From positions 29,051,696 through 29,115,695 of the forward strand of contig CM066312.1 of NCBI GenBank assembly GCA_033807775.1: a stretch of 64,000 nt of DNA, in the 5' to 3' direction. The notes beneath the pieces are model-generated. The model was given only the letters and a program-made list of their open reading frames with translations, was not told the DNA's origin and ran no database searches. The stretch is from Saussurea involucrata. Taxonomy: Eukaryota; Streptophyta; Magnoliopsida; Asterales; Asteraceae. The position numbers and the translations under genes are program-made. Shown here piece after piece: positions 32,497 through 43,266 of the stretch; the first letter of the stretch is position 1; the number at the start of each line of letters is the position of its first letter.

Positions 32497-33337
32497 TGTT
32501 GGTTCCCGTTTTCCTTAAACAAGATTATCAGATTTATTAGTTCAGGTTTAAGGTTTGATGCGGAAGCGTATTTAAAGAACTAACAGATAAGTTTGATAGA
32601 TTTAGAACAAAATATAAATAAACAATGAACAAACTATTATATCTCAAAGTTTACTGAATATATATTAAGAACAGGTTTATGAACCGTGAGTAAGAAAAAG
32701 CTTTAAAACAGATATGACTCTTAAGGTGAATAAGCTTTTGTGTTCTTAATGTTTTTCTGTGTGTAGTATTTTGTGTAAGGAAGAACTCAACATGAGTCTT
32801 CCTTATATACTACTCTAAAGGGGACCATAAAGCATATGCTACTATTCAAGAAGTACATATGAATAGTTGAGAGGATGTCGTGAACAGTTGCAAGGATGGC
32901 ATGAACAGTCAGACGTGATGTATTGCATTTAATGTAGCAGACGTCTAATATGTACTAAGCCCTACTGAGTCCAATCAGAGTTTGACACGTCGACGTTGGA
33001 CAGGGCATGCTACCATGCAAGTTGATGTACGGGTCCTGTAACAGTAGCAAGATATTATAAATATCTTCAAGTCTCAGTGAGGACCACAGAGGCTCTGTAA
33101 AGAGTTACAGAGGTTCTGCGGTCTGGTCCTCTGTGGAGCAGTCTTCACCGGATTCCGAGTCTTTGGTCTTCTTTGCGCGTATGACAGAGCTTCTATAGGA
33201 AGCCTCTGCTGCTTCTGTAGCTTCTTGACCTTGATTTCTCGGTAATGTCGGCAGAGCCTCTGTAAGAGGCTTTCTTCACTTAGCTTATTTTTCACTACTT
33301 CTAAATACTTCTATGATTAGGAAGATTGAAGCTAACA
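32497..33337 (-). repeat. Element B copy 1, 3' LTR (841 bp)
   Basis: On the minus strand it begins TGTTAGCTTC and ends GGAACCAACA. Probable TATA box TATATAAG at 32802-32809. Three palindromic CAGAG/CTCTG sites at 33082-33136 are centred about 21 and 18 bp apart. It is identical in length to copy 2 (52645-53485); about 12 differences were counted by hand. Confidence 0.92.
32802..32809 (-). promoter_or_regulatory. Probable TATA box of the B LTR
   Basis: Minus-strand TATATAAG is followed by GAAGACTCATG, nearly the same block as D (TATAAATA, GAAGGCTCATG). Confidence 0.58.
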
Positions 33338-33349
33338 ATCTCCCCCTAA
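33338..33349 (-). other. Polypurine tract of element B copy 1
   Basis: ATCTCCCCCTAA on the plus strand is the complement of TTAGGGGGAGAT, identical to the D tract, and abuts the LTR. Confidence 0.88.
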
Positions 33350-33522
33350 GTAGTGAAAAATAAAAATTTGAACTTGAGTTAAGTTAGGCTAAGTTAGATA
33401 AGACAGAGGTTAAACAATACCTCGAAATTTCTTTCATTTAGAAATATGCCAGAGGCATTTTACATTTGAGTACAATGAAAGATAAACTTTAACTTTGTTT
33501 GCAGAGATTGGAGGTTTGAGAA

Positions 33523-36500
33523 TCAGATTTTGGCATCTTTGAAATCGTTGTAGCTTCTGTTGTCTCTTCCGACTTTTCTGATCTCTTTGTAGAATCTGAT
33601 GCAGAGTTCTCTTAGGCGGATTGTTGCGTCAATCTCTCTTATGATAGTATCTGCAGCATCTTTATCCATTTTCTTTGAACCTCTGTATTTCACAAGGCTT
33701 GCTCTGAATCTGTTCAGAGTACTTGTTGCGTACTTCTGACAGTCTATGCATACAAATAGTTTAGTTTCTCCTTGAGGGTTTTGAAATACTAACCCAAACC
33801 GTGGTTCTGTGATGATTGAGTTAGGTACGGCGTCCGGTGGGCAGCGATCCTCTGGTGGTCGTAAATCCAGATGCTTGAGACCAAGATCATTTCCCAGCTG
33901 GAAATCTATCATGCTGTAGAGCAGAAGCTTTTCCCTCATCGCTTTTCTCCACACTTGATAGGCTCTGGTGTTTGCCTCTGTGTTGTAGTTGTCCTTTGTC
34001 CATTGCAGAAGGTCAGGTAGATCATAAGGATTGATATTTCTTAAATCAGCATCAGCGAAGGTAGTTTCTGAATTGTCTTCTCTTCTGACTTTGTAAAGAT
34101 TGTACCTGACCCTTGGATAGGTTCTTGTGAAGGAGAATTTGCAGAAGATTACCTTTTTGATCTTGTGGATTGAGAAGACATCTGCTTTGGTTCTTGGCTT
34201 TGTCCTTGTGAAGATGTTCTCAAATTCTTCTCTGATCCTTGGATCTGTTACATGATCTGTTGGATAATTGGTCTTAAAGGATTGTTTATAGAGGTATTTG
34301 TATACCACTTCTTCCATTTCTTCATATGTTGGACCTGGTTGTGGTACTTGTCTTCTGAGACTCTCCATCTGTTGAACAACTTCTGCGGCTCTACCAGTTA
34401 GAGGAATGTCTGACAGAGGCTTCAATCCATGTGCCCAGTCAACTTCTTCAGGCTTTGGGGTTTGAAAGGCATCAAACGCACTCTTCATTAGTTTCTCTGT
34501 TGGCTTTGGCAATGTTTTCTTCTTAGGCTCTTCTGTCAGTATTCCTTTGCCCTTATCTTTGGCTTTAGGCGGGGCAGAAACTGTTGCTTCTGTAAGTTTG
34601 GAGGTTGGCACTTCTGTTGGCTTGATGGGGGTTGCCTCTGTGGGTTTTGACATTTGTGATTTAGAGGACTTTTGTGGCGATGGTTCTGTTGGCTTGAGTT
34701 GCTCTGTAACCTCTGTTGGAGGTTGTTTGTTGACTTCTTCTGTGAGCTCAGTTTCTGTTGATGAAGTATTGACATCGAATCTTCTTGCCATTTTGAAAGC
34801 TAAAGTGAACCTGTGCCATTCTTCTTCTCTCTGCGCCATACGATCACTCATTGTTGTGTGCATCTTTTTCAGAACGTCAGAAGCAGAGGTCGTTGCTCTT
34901 TTTGGTTTGGTGGCAATCGAATTTCTTCTCGCTATGGTTTGGGGTGTTTCCACCGAGGTGGGTGTTTTCTTTGTGGTTTGTTCATCTGTTTCTTCCAAAA
35001 TGATTACCTCAGGGGCGGTTGTTGCCTCTGTGGTTTGCTTATCTGCTTCTGGAGTTTTGGTTTGGTCAGGAGATGATTCCACAGAGATGGGTGTTGTCTC
35101 TGTGGTCTTTTGGGTTTGTTGTTGGGTTTGTTCTGGAGGGGCTTGGTTGATTGGTTCTACTGCGATTGGTGGACTTTGTATTCCTCTGCTCGTAGCTTTC
35201 TCTCTTAGATTCTCCCCCTCAGGATTATCTGATGGACCAGGTTGGTAATCATCAGAATCATCCTGACTTTTACCAGAAGTACCCTCTGCTCTGCAAGAAG
35301 TGTTGGGCTTCTTCGGTAATTCAGCTCCTGCTGCCATCAACTTTTCACAGACATCATCACAGAGGCCAATCAATGTCGCAAGCTCTGCTTCTGTTTTGAA
35401 ACGCATTCTGCCGACACTCTTTCTGAAATCCTTGACGTAGTTGGCATTTGCAGTTGTGAAGGAGACAATGACTTCTGTGACCTGGTTAATGACGTTCTGT
35501 CCGAGCTCTGTAAGCTGTGTTCTGGTCATATAGTCTTTTGGTTGCATCATTGTCGTGTTGCGTATTGCCTCTGCCTGGACTTGTGATAGGGCATTCTGTA
35601 AGTCTGCAGGAGTAATGCCCTCTGCTCTGTTGGATTGCGTATTCATTTGTTCAAGGAAATTTTTGACAGAGTCCCTGAAAGCAGAAGTTGCAGTTGTTCC
35701 GAATTCCTGAGCTGCAGAAGTGGCTGTTGCTTTGGCAGTTGTTTCGGTAGAAGACTTCATCTCTGAGATGGCGGTTTTTACCTCTGTGGACAGATTGTCC
35801 ATTTTGGTGTTCAGATTCAGGATAACCGTAGATGTTGTCTCTGCAAAAGATTTGAAAGAGCTTTGCAACTCTTTCATGGTTTGGTTCATAGAGGTGACAA
35901 GGGTTTGGAACTCATCCCTTGATACTTGTGTTCCTTATGTAACCTCTAGAGGAACACATTCGTCTCCAGAGTGAGTCCCTGTTCCTGGGACACCTTCGTT
36001 CACCCTTGTTTGTACGATGGGGGTGGAAGAATTTCCTTCTGATCCTCGAGAAGAAACCTGAGTTTCGATCTCTACAGAAGTTCTGTGAAGAACAGTGTCC
36101 AAATCCACTCCAGAGGTGGTTATTGGAATGTCCTTCTGTTGACTGAGAGACTTTTCTAGAGTCTCTTCGTCTCTGTGCTCACTACTTCTCTCTGAAAGAA
36201 GTTTTGGTCCTAATGTATGCGTGGCAGAGGAAACGAATTCCTCTGTAGGGTGTTCTAGGGTGATCTGGGGCGACTGATCACGAACAATAGGTGAGTCTCT
36301 TTGAGGAGACTCCCTAGGAATGGATTCCCCGGTTTCTGTGAGCACAGAGGTTGAAAGAGTAACCTCTGGCTGGATGGGTTGGGTTAGGATCGAGCTGTGT
36401 TGCTCTTTTTCAATAACTCCTTCTACAGCTAGACCTGCGGAGTTAGAAATGTGGGTTGCACTGGGAGTTGGTTTTGGTTGTGTGCCCCTATTTATCCATG

Positions 36501-38645
36501 CATCTTTTCTTGCTTCTTCCTTTGTTAAGCATCCAAGCACTACATCATTGTCTATCATTTCATCCTCTGTAGCTATCCTACGGCTTGGTGCTTCTTCCCT
36601 AGGTTCTGTTGAAGTTCCTTGCTCTGGTCGTAAGAAGTCATACATTTGATGAGATCCGAATAATCTCATGACATGTGGATGATAAAGACCTTTACGTATC
36701 CAGACAACTTCTTCTTCATCTGAAACTGTCTCTAAGATCTCTATTCCTGTCTCTGTTGTTGCTAATCCCTCTTTTTGTACAACTTCGGCCCCTTTTTCTT
36801 TTTCTTCTTCCATCATATTCTCAGAAGCCTCTGTAATTTCACCTCTGTTCCACTCAGCTTCTGTTTGTTCTATTTCTTCTGAAGCTGGGTTTGGACTTCT
36901 TCTGTGGACGTCCAATCCTTGAATGAAAGGGTTTTGTAAAATGACAGGGGTGTTGGCTGGTTAATTTTTGGGTGTTGTGTCATCTTCTTGCAGATGTGTG
37001 TCAATGCCAGAAATGAAGAAATCTTGTTCTTCTGGAGAGTGGTGGTCGAGAGGTTGTGCCGTCCACCCTGCTGTATTTAGGGTGTTGGCAATGTCAGGGT
37101 TCTGTAAGAAGTCGTTCAGGTCTCCTTGGTGAGCAAATCTATCTGGAGATTGATAGGGTGATTGATACTTTTCTGTAGCCATTTCTTCTTCTGCAACTTC
37201 TTCTTCAGCAGTTTCCTATTCTGCAATGGTAACCAACTTTGCAAGTGATTTACCATGCTTCTTATTGGTTTTCCTCCTCTTAGGATTTGGTGCCCCTTCC
37301 TCTGTTGATTTCGATCTTCTTTTCTTCTTCATTTTTGGGGAAGAGGGAGGAGCAGAGGAGCCAATTTCTGTGGCATGAGGAGGTGAAGGTTGATCTTCTG
37401 CAGCGCTTGTTGAGGTGCCTTCTGCAGTTTTTCTCTTCTTAGCTTTTGGAGTAGATGCAGAGGTTCTTGATGAAGACTTCTTTCCCATAAGTTCTGCACG
37501 TTTGGCTATAAAGCTGAGTTGAATAGCCATGTGCTTTGCTAACTTCTGATCCTTTTCTTCTTGAGTGGAAAGAGGTTTTGCTATCATTGTTCCTAGGGGG
37601 ACACCTAAACGCGGGGGTGTCATAGGACTCGGTTTAGGAGTTCTATGATCGCGTATATACTCTTTCTTAAGGGATTTATTCGATGCGTAGTTCAGAAGCT
37701 TCTTTGACAGAGGTCTGCAGTGTGAGTAGCCATCAGTATGATCAGTGGGGGTATTCTTGTTCATTGGGAACTGTTTGGGAGTTGTTCCTTCCATTGGCCA
37801 GTTTTGGATTAGCAGTAGAGGTTCGAACAGTACTCCCAATATTCTTTGGAATTGCAGAGGTGGTAGAAAGTTGGGATCGTTCTCTTTGACCCTTCTCGAG
37901 TTGTTCTTTTTGTCGATGGTGTTTATGATCTATTGCATCATTATGGTCGCATAATCTAGTGGAAGATCATAGTAAACCCCATACATGATGCTCAAGATTT
38001 GATGTGAGCTCTGGTCAATACTCCCTATTTTCCCTGTTAGGCATCTGTTAAGAATAGAGAACAAAGTGTTCCACAGAGGTGGTAATCTTCCTCTGCGAAA
38101 GTCATTTCTCTTCCGTAGTTGGGTGTTGTACCCAAGCATTTCTACGAAGCGACAGAGCTCTTCGTTTGTTGGTTGCTCTGCATAACTCTTCAATCCCAGA
38201 AGACCCCTTGTTGGTAGGTTGAATTCAAGTGAGAACATTGTTCTGTTGAACTTGATTTCAAGATGCTCAGATTTATCAGGTCTTGAAATGTACCCTTTGA
38301 TAAGAGAATCGTCTTTATCAAATCGGCAACTTTGCCAAAATTGGTTCAAATAACGGACTGGAATTTTGTTTGGGGTTCTTGAGAGTAGAGGGAAGAGGAT
38401 GTGATTTTCCATTATGTTCAGAAGAATAGCATGGGCTTCGCCGAAAGCAGTGGGTGAGGGGACCAAATAGCAGTTGTTGGATTTGATAAGAAGTATGGTT
38501 TCGAAGTGATCTTTTACTATGAATCTTGTTGTTCAATAGCTCTTGCAAGTTTGGGGTTTTCGGAATGTTCAGAATGGGCAGGGGAGTGTTCCGGTGAGTT
38601 TGCCGGAGAGAGTTCTTGGGAGAGAGCTTTAGAAGATGAAGCCAT
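33523..38645 (-). pseudogene. Element B copy 1 accessory ORF (about 1,700 codons)
   Basis: The start MASSSKALSQELSPANSPEHS (38645) is separated by a frame change near 38515 from one long frame running 38466 to 33523. That frame holds the N-terminal domain (VRYLNQFWQSC, LPPLWNTLFSILNRCLTGK, IMYGVYYDLPLDYA), a basic linker (KKKRRSKSTEE, PKRRKTNKK), acidic linkers, the helical domain (STEVKTAISEM; TRTQLTELGQNVINQVTE) and the C-terminal domain (MKSAFDAFQTPKPE; DLRNINPYDLPDLLQW; MREKLLLYSMIDFQLG). Interruptions are in-frame stops at 37930-37932 (copy 1 only), 37216-37218, 36961-36963 and 35935-35937. The last 788 codons are open in both copies. No membrane segment. The role is unknown; DNA or RNA binding is a guess from the basic and coiled-coil parts. 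Confidence 0.82.
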
Positions 38646-39760
38646 TTGGGTTTAAGAACAAGGTTTTTGCAAGCTTTTGCAGGGTTTCGCCGGAGAAGAA
38701 GATAAGAGTTTGTAAAAGGTTTTATGAGAGGGTAAGCTTGGTTTTTATAGGGGGGTAAAACGGTAGTATTCGAAAGAGTAAAATATATGGCAATGGATTA
38801 AAATTTGGAATCCGTACTCGAGTTTGAGCGGCGGGTTCAACTTTCCAAATAAAAACGTTCCATGTACGCCCAATGAAAATGGGACACGTAGGCCTTGTCA
38901 GAATATGACAGGACGTTGTGCGCGGCCCATTAATGCTAGGCGCGTGAGGTTGTTTTTAGCCACATGAGTTTTACTCTGAGTAAAAGTGACCGTTATTACT
39001 TCAGAAATGCCCAGATAACAAAATGGCAGAACTTGTGTTTTACAGAAACTCTGTGATTTTGAAAATCTTGAGTTTTAACCTCTTCTCATATATCTCATTG
39101 TTGTCATGACTCTGAAGGTTCTTCTTTGAACGAAAACGTTTGTATCGACATTGGAGAGGATCAATAGGATTTTGTCAAGAAATTTTACTCACAGAGGTTT
39201 TGTGGCTCTGATGGAACTTACAGAAGCTCTATGAGAGAAAAAATCTTATAACTTGAATTCTATTAACTTTCTGATCATCCAATTTTTGATCTGTGTTAAG
39301 AGATGTTTTTCGCACATTATTGAAAGTTGGTGTCCGAGAAAACTATTTTGATAAACGTTTTGTTCGAGAAGGTCATGGTGTGTGTTGTCGGTTTCCGAGA
39401 TAACATTCCAAAAGATCGACAGAGGGTTAATTTGTGATCACAGAGCATATTTCCCGCAGAACCTCTGTTGAGCTCAACAGAAGCTCTATGACCTTAAATT
39501 TCTCCTATTTCGAATTTTGTTAAACTTTTTGAACTTTTGATTTTTGAAATGTTATTCATAGTATATTTAGGACATATTTGACAATGCTTGTCCTAGAAAA
39601 CTGTTTTCAAAAACCTTTTGTGCGAGAGACATACCTTTTGGTTCTTCTGTTCTCGGCAGTTTTGTCTTACTTCTGTCGATGGAGAATTATCGACATTCTT
39701 CTTTGGCTTTTCTTTGAAAGATTTACCTCTGTAGATCATTTCAGGGTCCCTTTTTCTCCC

Positions 39761-39901
39761 CTTGATCTATTCACTTCTGTAGATCAAGAATTTTCCTTTT
39801 GCTCCCCCTTGATCTATTCACTTCTGTAGATCAAGAATTTTCCTTTTGCTCCCCGTTGATCTATTCACTTCTGTAGATCAAGAATTTTCCTTTTGCTCCC
39901 C
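39761..39901 (-). repeat. Three 47-bp tandem repeats, each with a polypurine tract (B copy 1)
   Basis: Units start at 39761, 39808 and 39855, and a fourth partial one at 39902. Each minus-strand unit contains GGGGGAGCAAAAGG (one unit has ACGGGGAGC) and TGATCTACAGAAGTGAATAG. They resemble the internal PPT copies described for Sireviruses. Confidence 0.85.
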
Positions 39902-39960
39902 CTTGATCTATGCTTGGTTCAAAGAATGGTAAGATTTGTATTGAGCATAGATCATGTTTA

Positions 39961-40018
39961 CCAGAGGTTCTGTAAGGGTTATCAGAAGATCTGAGCGGAC
40001 CCACAGAGGCTCTGTAAC
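39961..40018 (-). repeat. Triple CAGAG/CTCTG palindrome array of B copy 1
   Basis: CCAGAGGTTCTGT, TCAGAAGATCTGA and CACAGAGGCTCTGTA are centred near 39968, 39989 and 40010, 21 bp apart. They lie about 95 bp from the end of pol. Confidence 0.75.
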
Positions 40019-40112
40019 TAAGAATTATTTTTGCACACAACAAAAATACATACAAAAATAATAGATATTTATACTTATTTACAGAAGATAAAGCTATACT
40101 TACAGAGGATTT

Positions 40113-43100
40113 TCACACCATGTTAATCATTCCTAACTTACCCACCAAGAAGTTGAATCTTTTCTCGTCTAATGCTTTGGTGAATAAGTCAGCGAGTTGA
40201 TATTCTGTGGGCACGAAATGCATTTCGATTGTACCGTATTCAACATGATGTTTCAAGAAATGATACCTTATATCGATATGCTTGGTTTTTGAGTGTTGCA
40301 CAGGGTTGGCAGGGATAGCAATGGCACTTTTGGAATCACAGAAGATGGGTATTTTGAACAGGATGTGGCCGTAGTCTTTTAGCTGAGTGTTCATCCATAG
40401 AACCTGAGAACAACAGCTAGCGGCAGCAACGTATTCAGCTTCTGCAGTGGATGTGGAGACACAATTCTGCTTCTTGGAGGTCCAACTGACTAGTTTACCA
40501 CCTAGGAATTGACAACTCCCAGAGGTACTCTTTCTGTCGAGCATGCATCCTCCATAGTCTGAATCTGTATAAGCTTTAAGACTAAAACCAGAGTTCTGTG
40601 GATACCAGAGACCAAGATTGTTGGTCCCCTTCAGGTATCTAAAGATTCTCTTTACAGCATCATAATGTGATTTCTTTGGATTAGTTTGATAACGTGCACA
40701 AAGACATGTGGCATGCATAATGTCAGGTCTGCTTGCTGTTAAGTATAACAGAGATCCAATCATGCCGCTGTAGAGAGTACATTCTACAGAAATACCATTT
40801 GGATCTAAGAATAACTTATTTCCAGTAGCCATTGGAGTCTTCATTGCAGAGGTATCAGAGAGATTATATTTTAAAAGTATGTCAGAGACATATTTGGCTT
40901 GATTTATAAAAATTCCCTCTGAAGATTGTTTGACTTGAAGTCCGAGGAAGAATGTTAATTCTCCCATCATACTCATTTCAAACTCACTTTGCATGAGTTT
41001 TTCAAAATTTTTGCACTCTTCTGAATTTGTAGACCCAAAAATTATGTCATCTACGTATATTTGTACAAGCATTATCTCACTATTTTTGCGTTTATAGAAT
41101 AAGGTAGTATCTGTTGTACCTCTGTTGTAGCCATTGACTAGAAGGAAGGTAGAAAGTCATTCGTACCATGCTCTTGGTGCCTGTTTTAGTCCGTATAGAG
41201 CCTTTTCAAGGTAATATACATGCCTTGGGAACTTTGAGCTTTCAAAACCTGGTGGCTGATTTATGTAAACCTCTTCTTGGATTTCACCGTTTAGAAAAGC
41301 TGATTTTACGTCCATCTGATAGACTTTAAAACCTCTGTGGGCTGCGAAGGCTAAGAATATTCTTATTGCTTCGAGCCGTGCGACAGGGGCAAAAGTCTCA
41401 TCGTAGTCTACGCCTTCTTCTTGTCTATATCCTTTTGCTACTAATCTTGCTTTGTTTCTGACGACCACTCCATCTTCATCCTTCTTGTTTATGTAGACCC
41501 ATTTAGTCCCAATGGCCTGTTTCCCTCTTGGCAGAGGTACTAAAGTCCATACTCTGTTACGCTCAAATTGCAGAAGTTCTTCTTGCATGGCGTCTACCCA
41601 GTTTGGGTCATCTAGGGCTTCAGAAATCTTCTTTGGTTCTATCACACTAATAAAATTTGTAAAGAAACAAAAATTAGCAGTGGCAGACCTTGTTTTTACT
41701 GAGTCAGAAGGTTCTCCAATTATTTGGCTTGGAGGATGGCTTTTTGTCCACTGAGTTGTGCGTGGAAGATGATCATCAATGTCATCAAAACTTTCTTCAG
41801 AGGCTTCTTGTGTTTCTTCTTGTGTAGCCTCTGTTGTTCTTCGTGCCTTGGTAGTTGATTCTACCGTTTGTGGAATGATTGGTATGAGTGGTGGTGGAGT
41901 TTGTTCCTCTGAGGACGTATAGTCTTGGTCCTCGATCTCCTCTGTAATTGGTTCTTCTGTGGTTTGTGCAACTTTTGTGGTCGTTTTTCTTAATGTTTCA
42001 TCTTCTGCACTTTCTTCTGCTTCGGCAATTGCATCTGTAGTATTTATAGAAGAAGATGAAGCATTATTTGGACCAGTTAGAGTCATACCTGTAGGATTTT
42101 CTCCGATAGAGGATGGTTCTTCAGAAACTCTGATGGTTCCGACACAAGGATCAATGTCATTGTGGAACATCTCCAAAAATAGAAGATCCAAATCTTCTTT
42201 TGTTCTTGAGATGTCAGAGGATTTCCCTTTAATTCCGAGTTCTGAACTTATTTGCTCAGAAGTCATTTTGAATGAATCATCAAAAGAAACACTGATGCTT
42301 TCTACAATCTTGTGAGACTTTGTAAGGAATGTTCTGTAGGCTTTGGAAGTGGCAGAGTATCCAATGAATTTGCCTTCATCAGCTTTTACATCAAACTTTC
42401 CTCTTGAATCTCTGTCGTTTAAGACAAAGCATTTGCATCCGAATACATGGAAAAATTTGATGTTTGGCCGCCTTTTGTTAAGCAATTCATAAGGCGTCTT
42501 GAGGTGTCTTTTCACAACGGTTGAACGATTCTGAGTATAACACGCAGTAGAAATTGCTTCTGCCCAAAAGTTCATTGATAATCCGCATGCTAACAGCATA
42601 GTTCTTGCGGCTTCCACAAGTGTTCGATTCTTTCTTTCGACAACACCGTTTTGTTGTGGAGTGCGAGTTGCAGAGAAGTTCTGTGATATTCCTTTTGTTG
42701 AAAGATAGGCTTCAATGACAGAGTTTTTAAATTCTGTGCCATTGTCACTTCTCAACTTCTGTATTCTGCAATCATAAAGAACTTGGATTCTTTTCATTAG
42801 ATTTATGAATACATTTGGAACATCTGATTTCTTTCTAACAAATTCAACCCATGTGAAACGTGAATACTCATCAATTAGGACAAGTATGTATTTCTTGCCA
42901 CCTAGGCTCTGTATGGCAATGGGACCGCAGAGGTCGACATGAAGCATGTACAGAGGCCTAGTGCAAGACACGTCAGTTTTGCCTTTGTGGGAAGCCCTTC
43001 TGTGTTTTCCCATTTGACAGGCCGAACACAAATGATCCTTATTGAATTTAACATTTGGCAAACCTTTAACTAGATTGAGTTTTACTAGTTTAGCCAAGGT

Positions 43101-43261
43101 GTGAAAGTTTAAGTGACAGAACCTGTTGTGCCATAACCACGCTTCTTCACTTTTGCAGGCTACTAGGCAAACTTTGTCCTTGGATTTTGAAGTAAAATTT
43201 ATTAGGTATAGATCACCTCTTCTTTCAGCTCGCAGAAGTTCCATTCCTGTGTTTTCACTCT
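40113..43261 (-). pseudogene. pol: Element B copy 1 integrase, reverse transcriptase and RNase H, 5'-truncated
   Basis: From the junction at 43261, the reading runs through the integrase zinc module (WLWHNRFCHLNFHTL...HLCSACQMG), a complete set of catalytic positions (HVDLCGP, LRSDNGTEF, GVVERKNRT), the Ser/Thr/Glu-rich tail and the RT up to AWYE. A TGA at 41157-41159 then replaces the Arg codon of copy 2. The remaining RT and RNase H are open (41072-40113), with YVDD intact (41046-41057), STAEAEYVAAASC and KHIDIRYHFLKHH. The zinc module has CQMG where copy 2 has CEMG. The protease and everything upstream are lost at the duplication junction. Confidence 0.92.
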
Positions 43262-43266
43262 GTAGA
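43262..43266. other. Tandem duplication junction (5-bp microhomology GTAGA)
   Basis: Left of this point the sequence is B integrase (same as 63360-63409); right of it is A integrase tail (same as 22422 on). GTAGA is shared by both parents at the breakpoint, with no further homology. A reading frame crossing the junction (41157-43304) starts with about 14 residues read from the wrong frame of A; that start is an artefact of the fusion. Confidence 0.9.

Larger units (their letters stand above)
38646..40112 (-). other. Spacer between pol and accessory ORF of element B copy 1
   Basis: Non-coding, about 1.47 kb. It contains palindrome sites at 39189-39237 and 39418-39492, three 47-bp PPT repeats (39761-39901) and the triple palindrome array (39961-40018). 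On the minus strand the order is pol, palindromes, PPT repeats, leader, accessory ORF. Confidence 0.78.
22422..43261. repeat. Tandem duplication, copy 1 (20,840 bp)
   Basis: This block (part of A, C LTR, G, most of B) is repeated at 43262-63409. Matching begins at GTAGATACT (22422 and 43262, offset 20840) and ends where B is cut at 43261 (equivalent to 63409, offset 20148). The right part of B (63410 on) and the left part of A (before 22422) occur once, as expected for a direct tandem duplication with the junction at 43262-43266. Confidence 0.92.
32497..43261 (-). mobile_element. Element B copy 1: Sirevirus-type Ty1/copia, truncated at the duplication junction
   Basis: Minus-strand element with 3' LTR (32497-33337), PPT, accessory ORF (38645-33523), spacer, RNase H, RT and integrase. 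It stops at 43261, where it is fused to a second copy of element A. Protease, gag and 5' LTR are therefore missing from this copy. Proteins are far less eroded than in A and D, fitting the youngest place in the nest. Confidence 0.93.

Noticed and set aside
34547..35248. A 233-codon plus-strand frame, conserved in copy 2 at 54695-55396
   Set aside because: It lies antisense to the Thr/Glu/Pro-rich linker of the B accessory ORF and is a mirror of its biased composition. Its conservation follows from the recent duplication.
39761..39901. Regular 47-bp repeats as a CRISPR-like array
   Set aside because: Units are contiguous copies without variable spacers, carry polypurine tracts, and lie in a plant retrotransposon.
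43262..43266. Junction produced by recombination between homologous copia genes
   Set aside because: A and B are related, but the joined points lie in different parts of the integrase and share only GTAGA.
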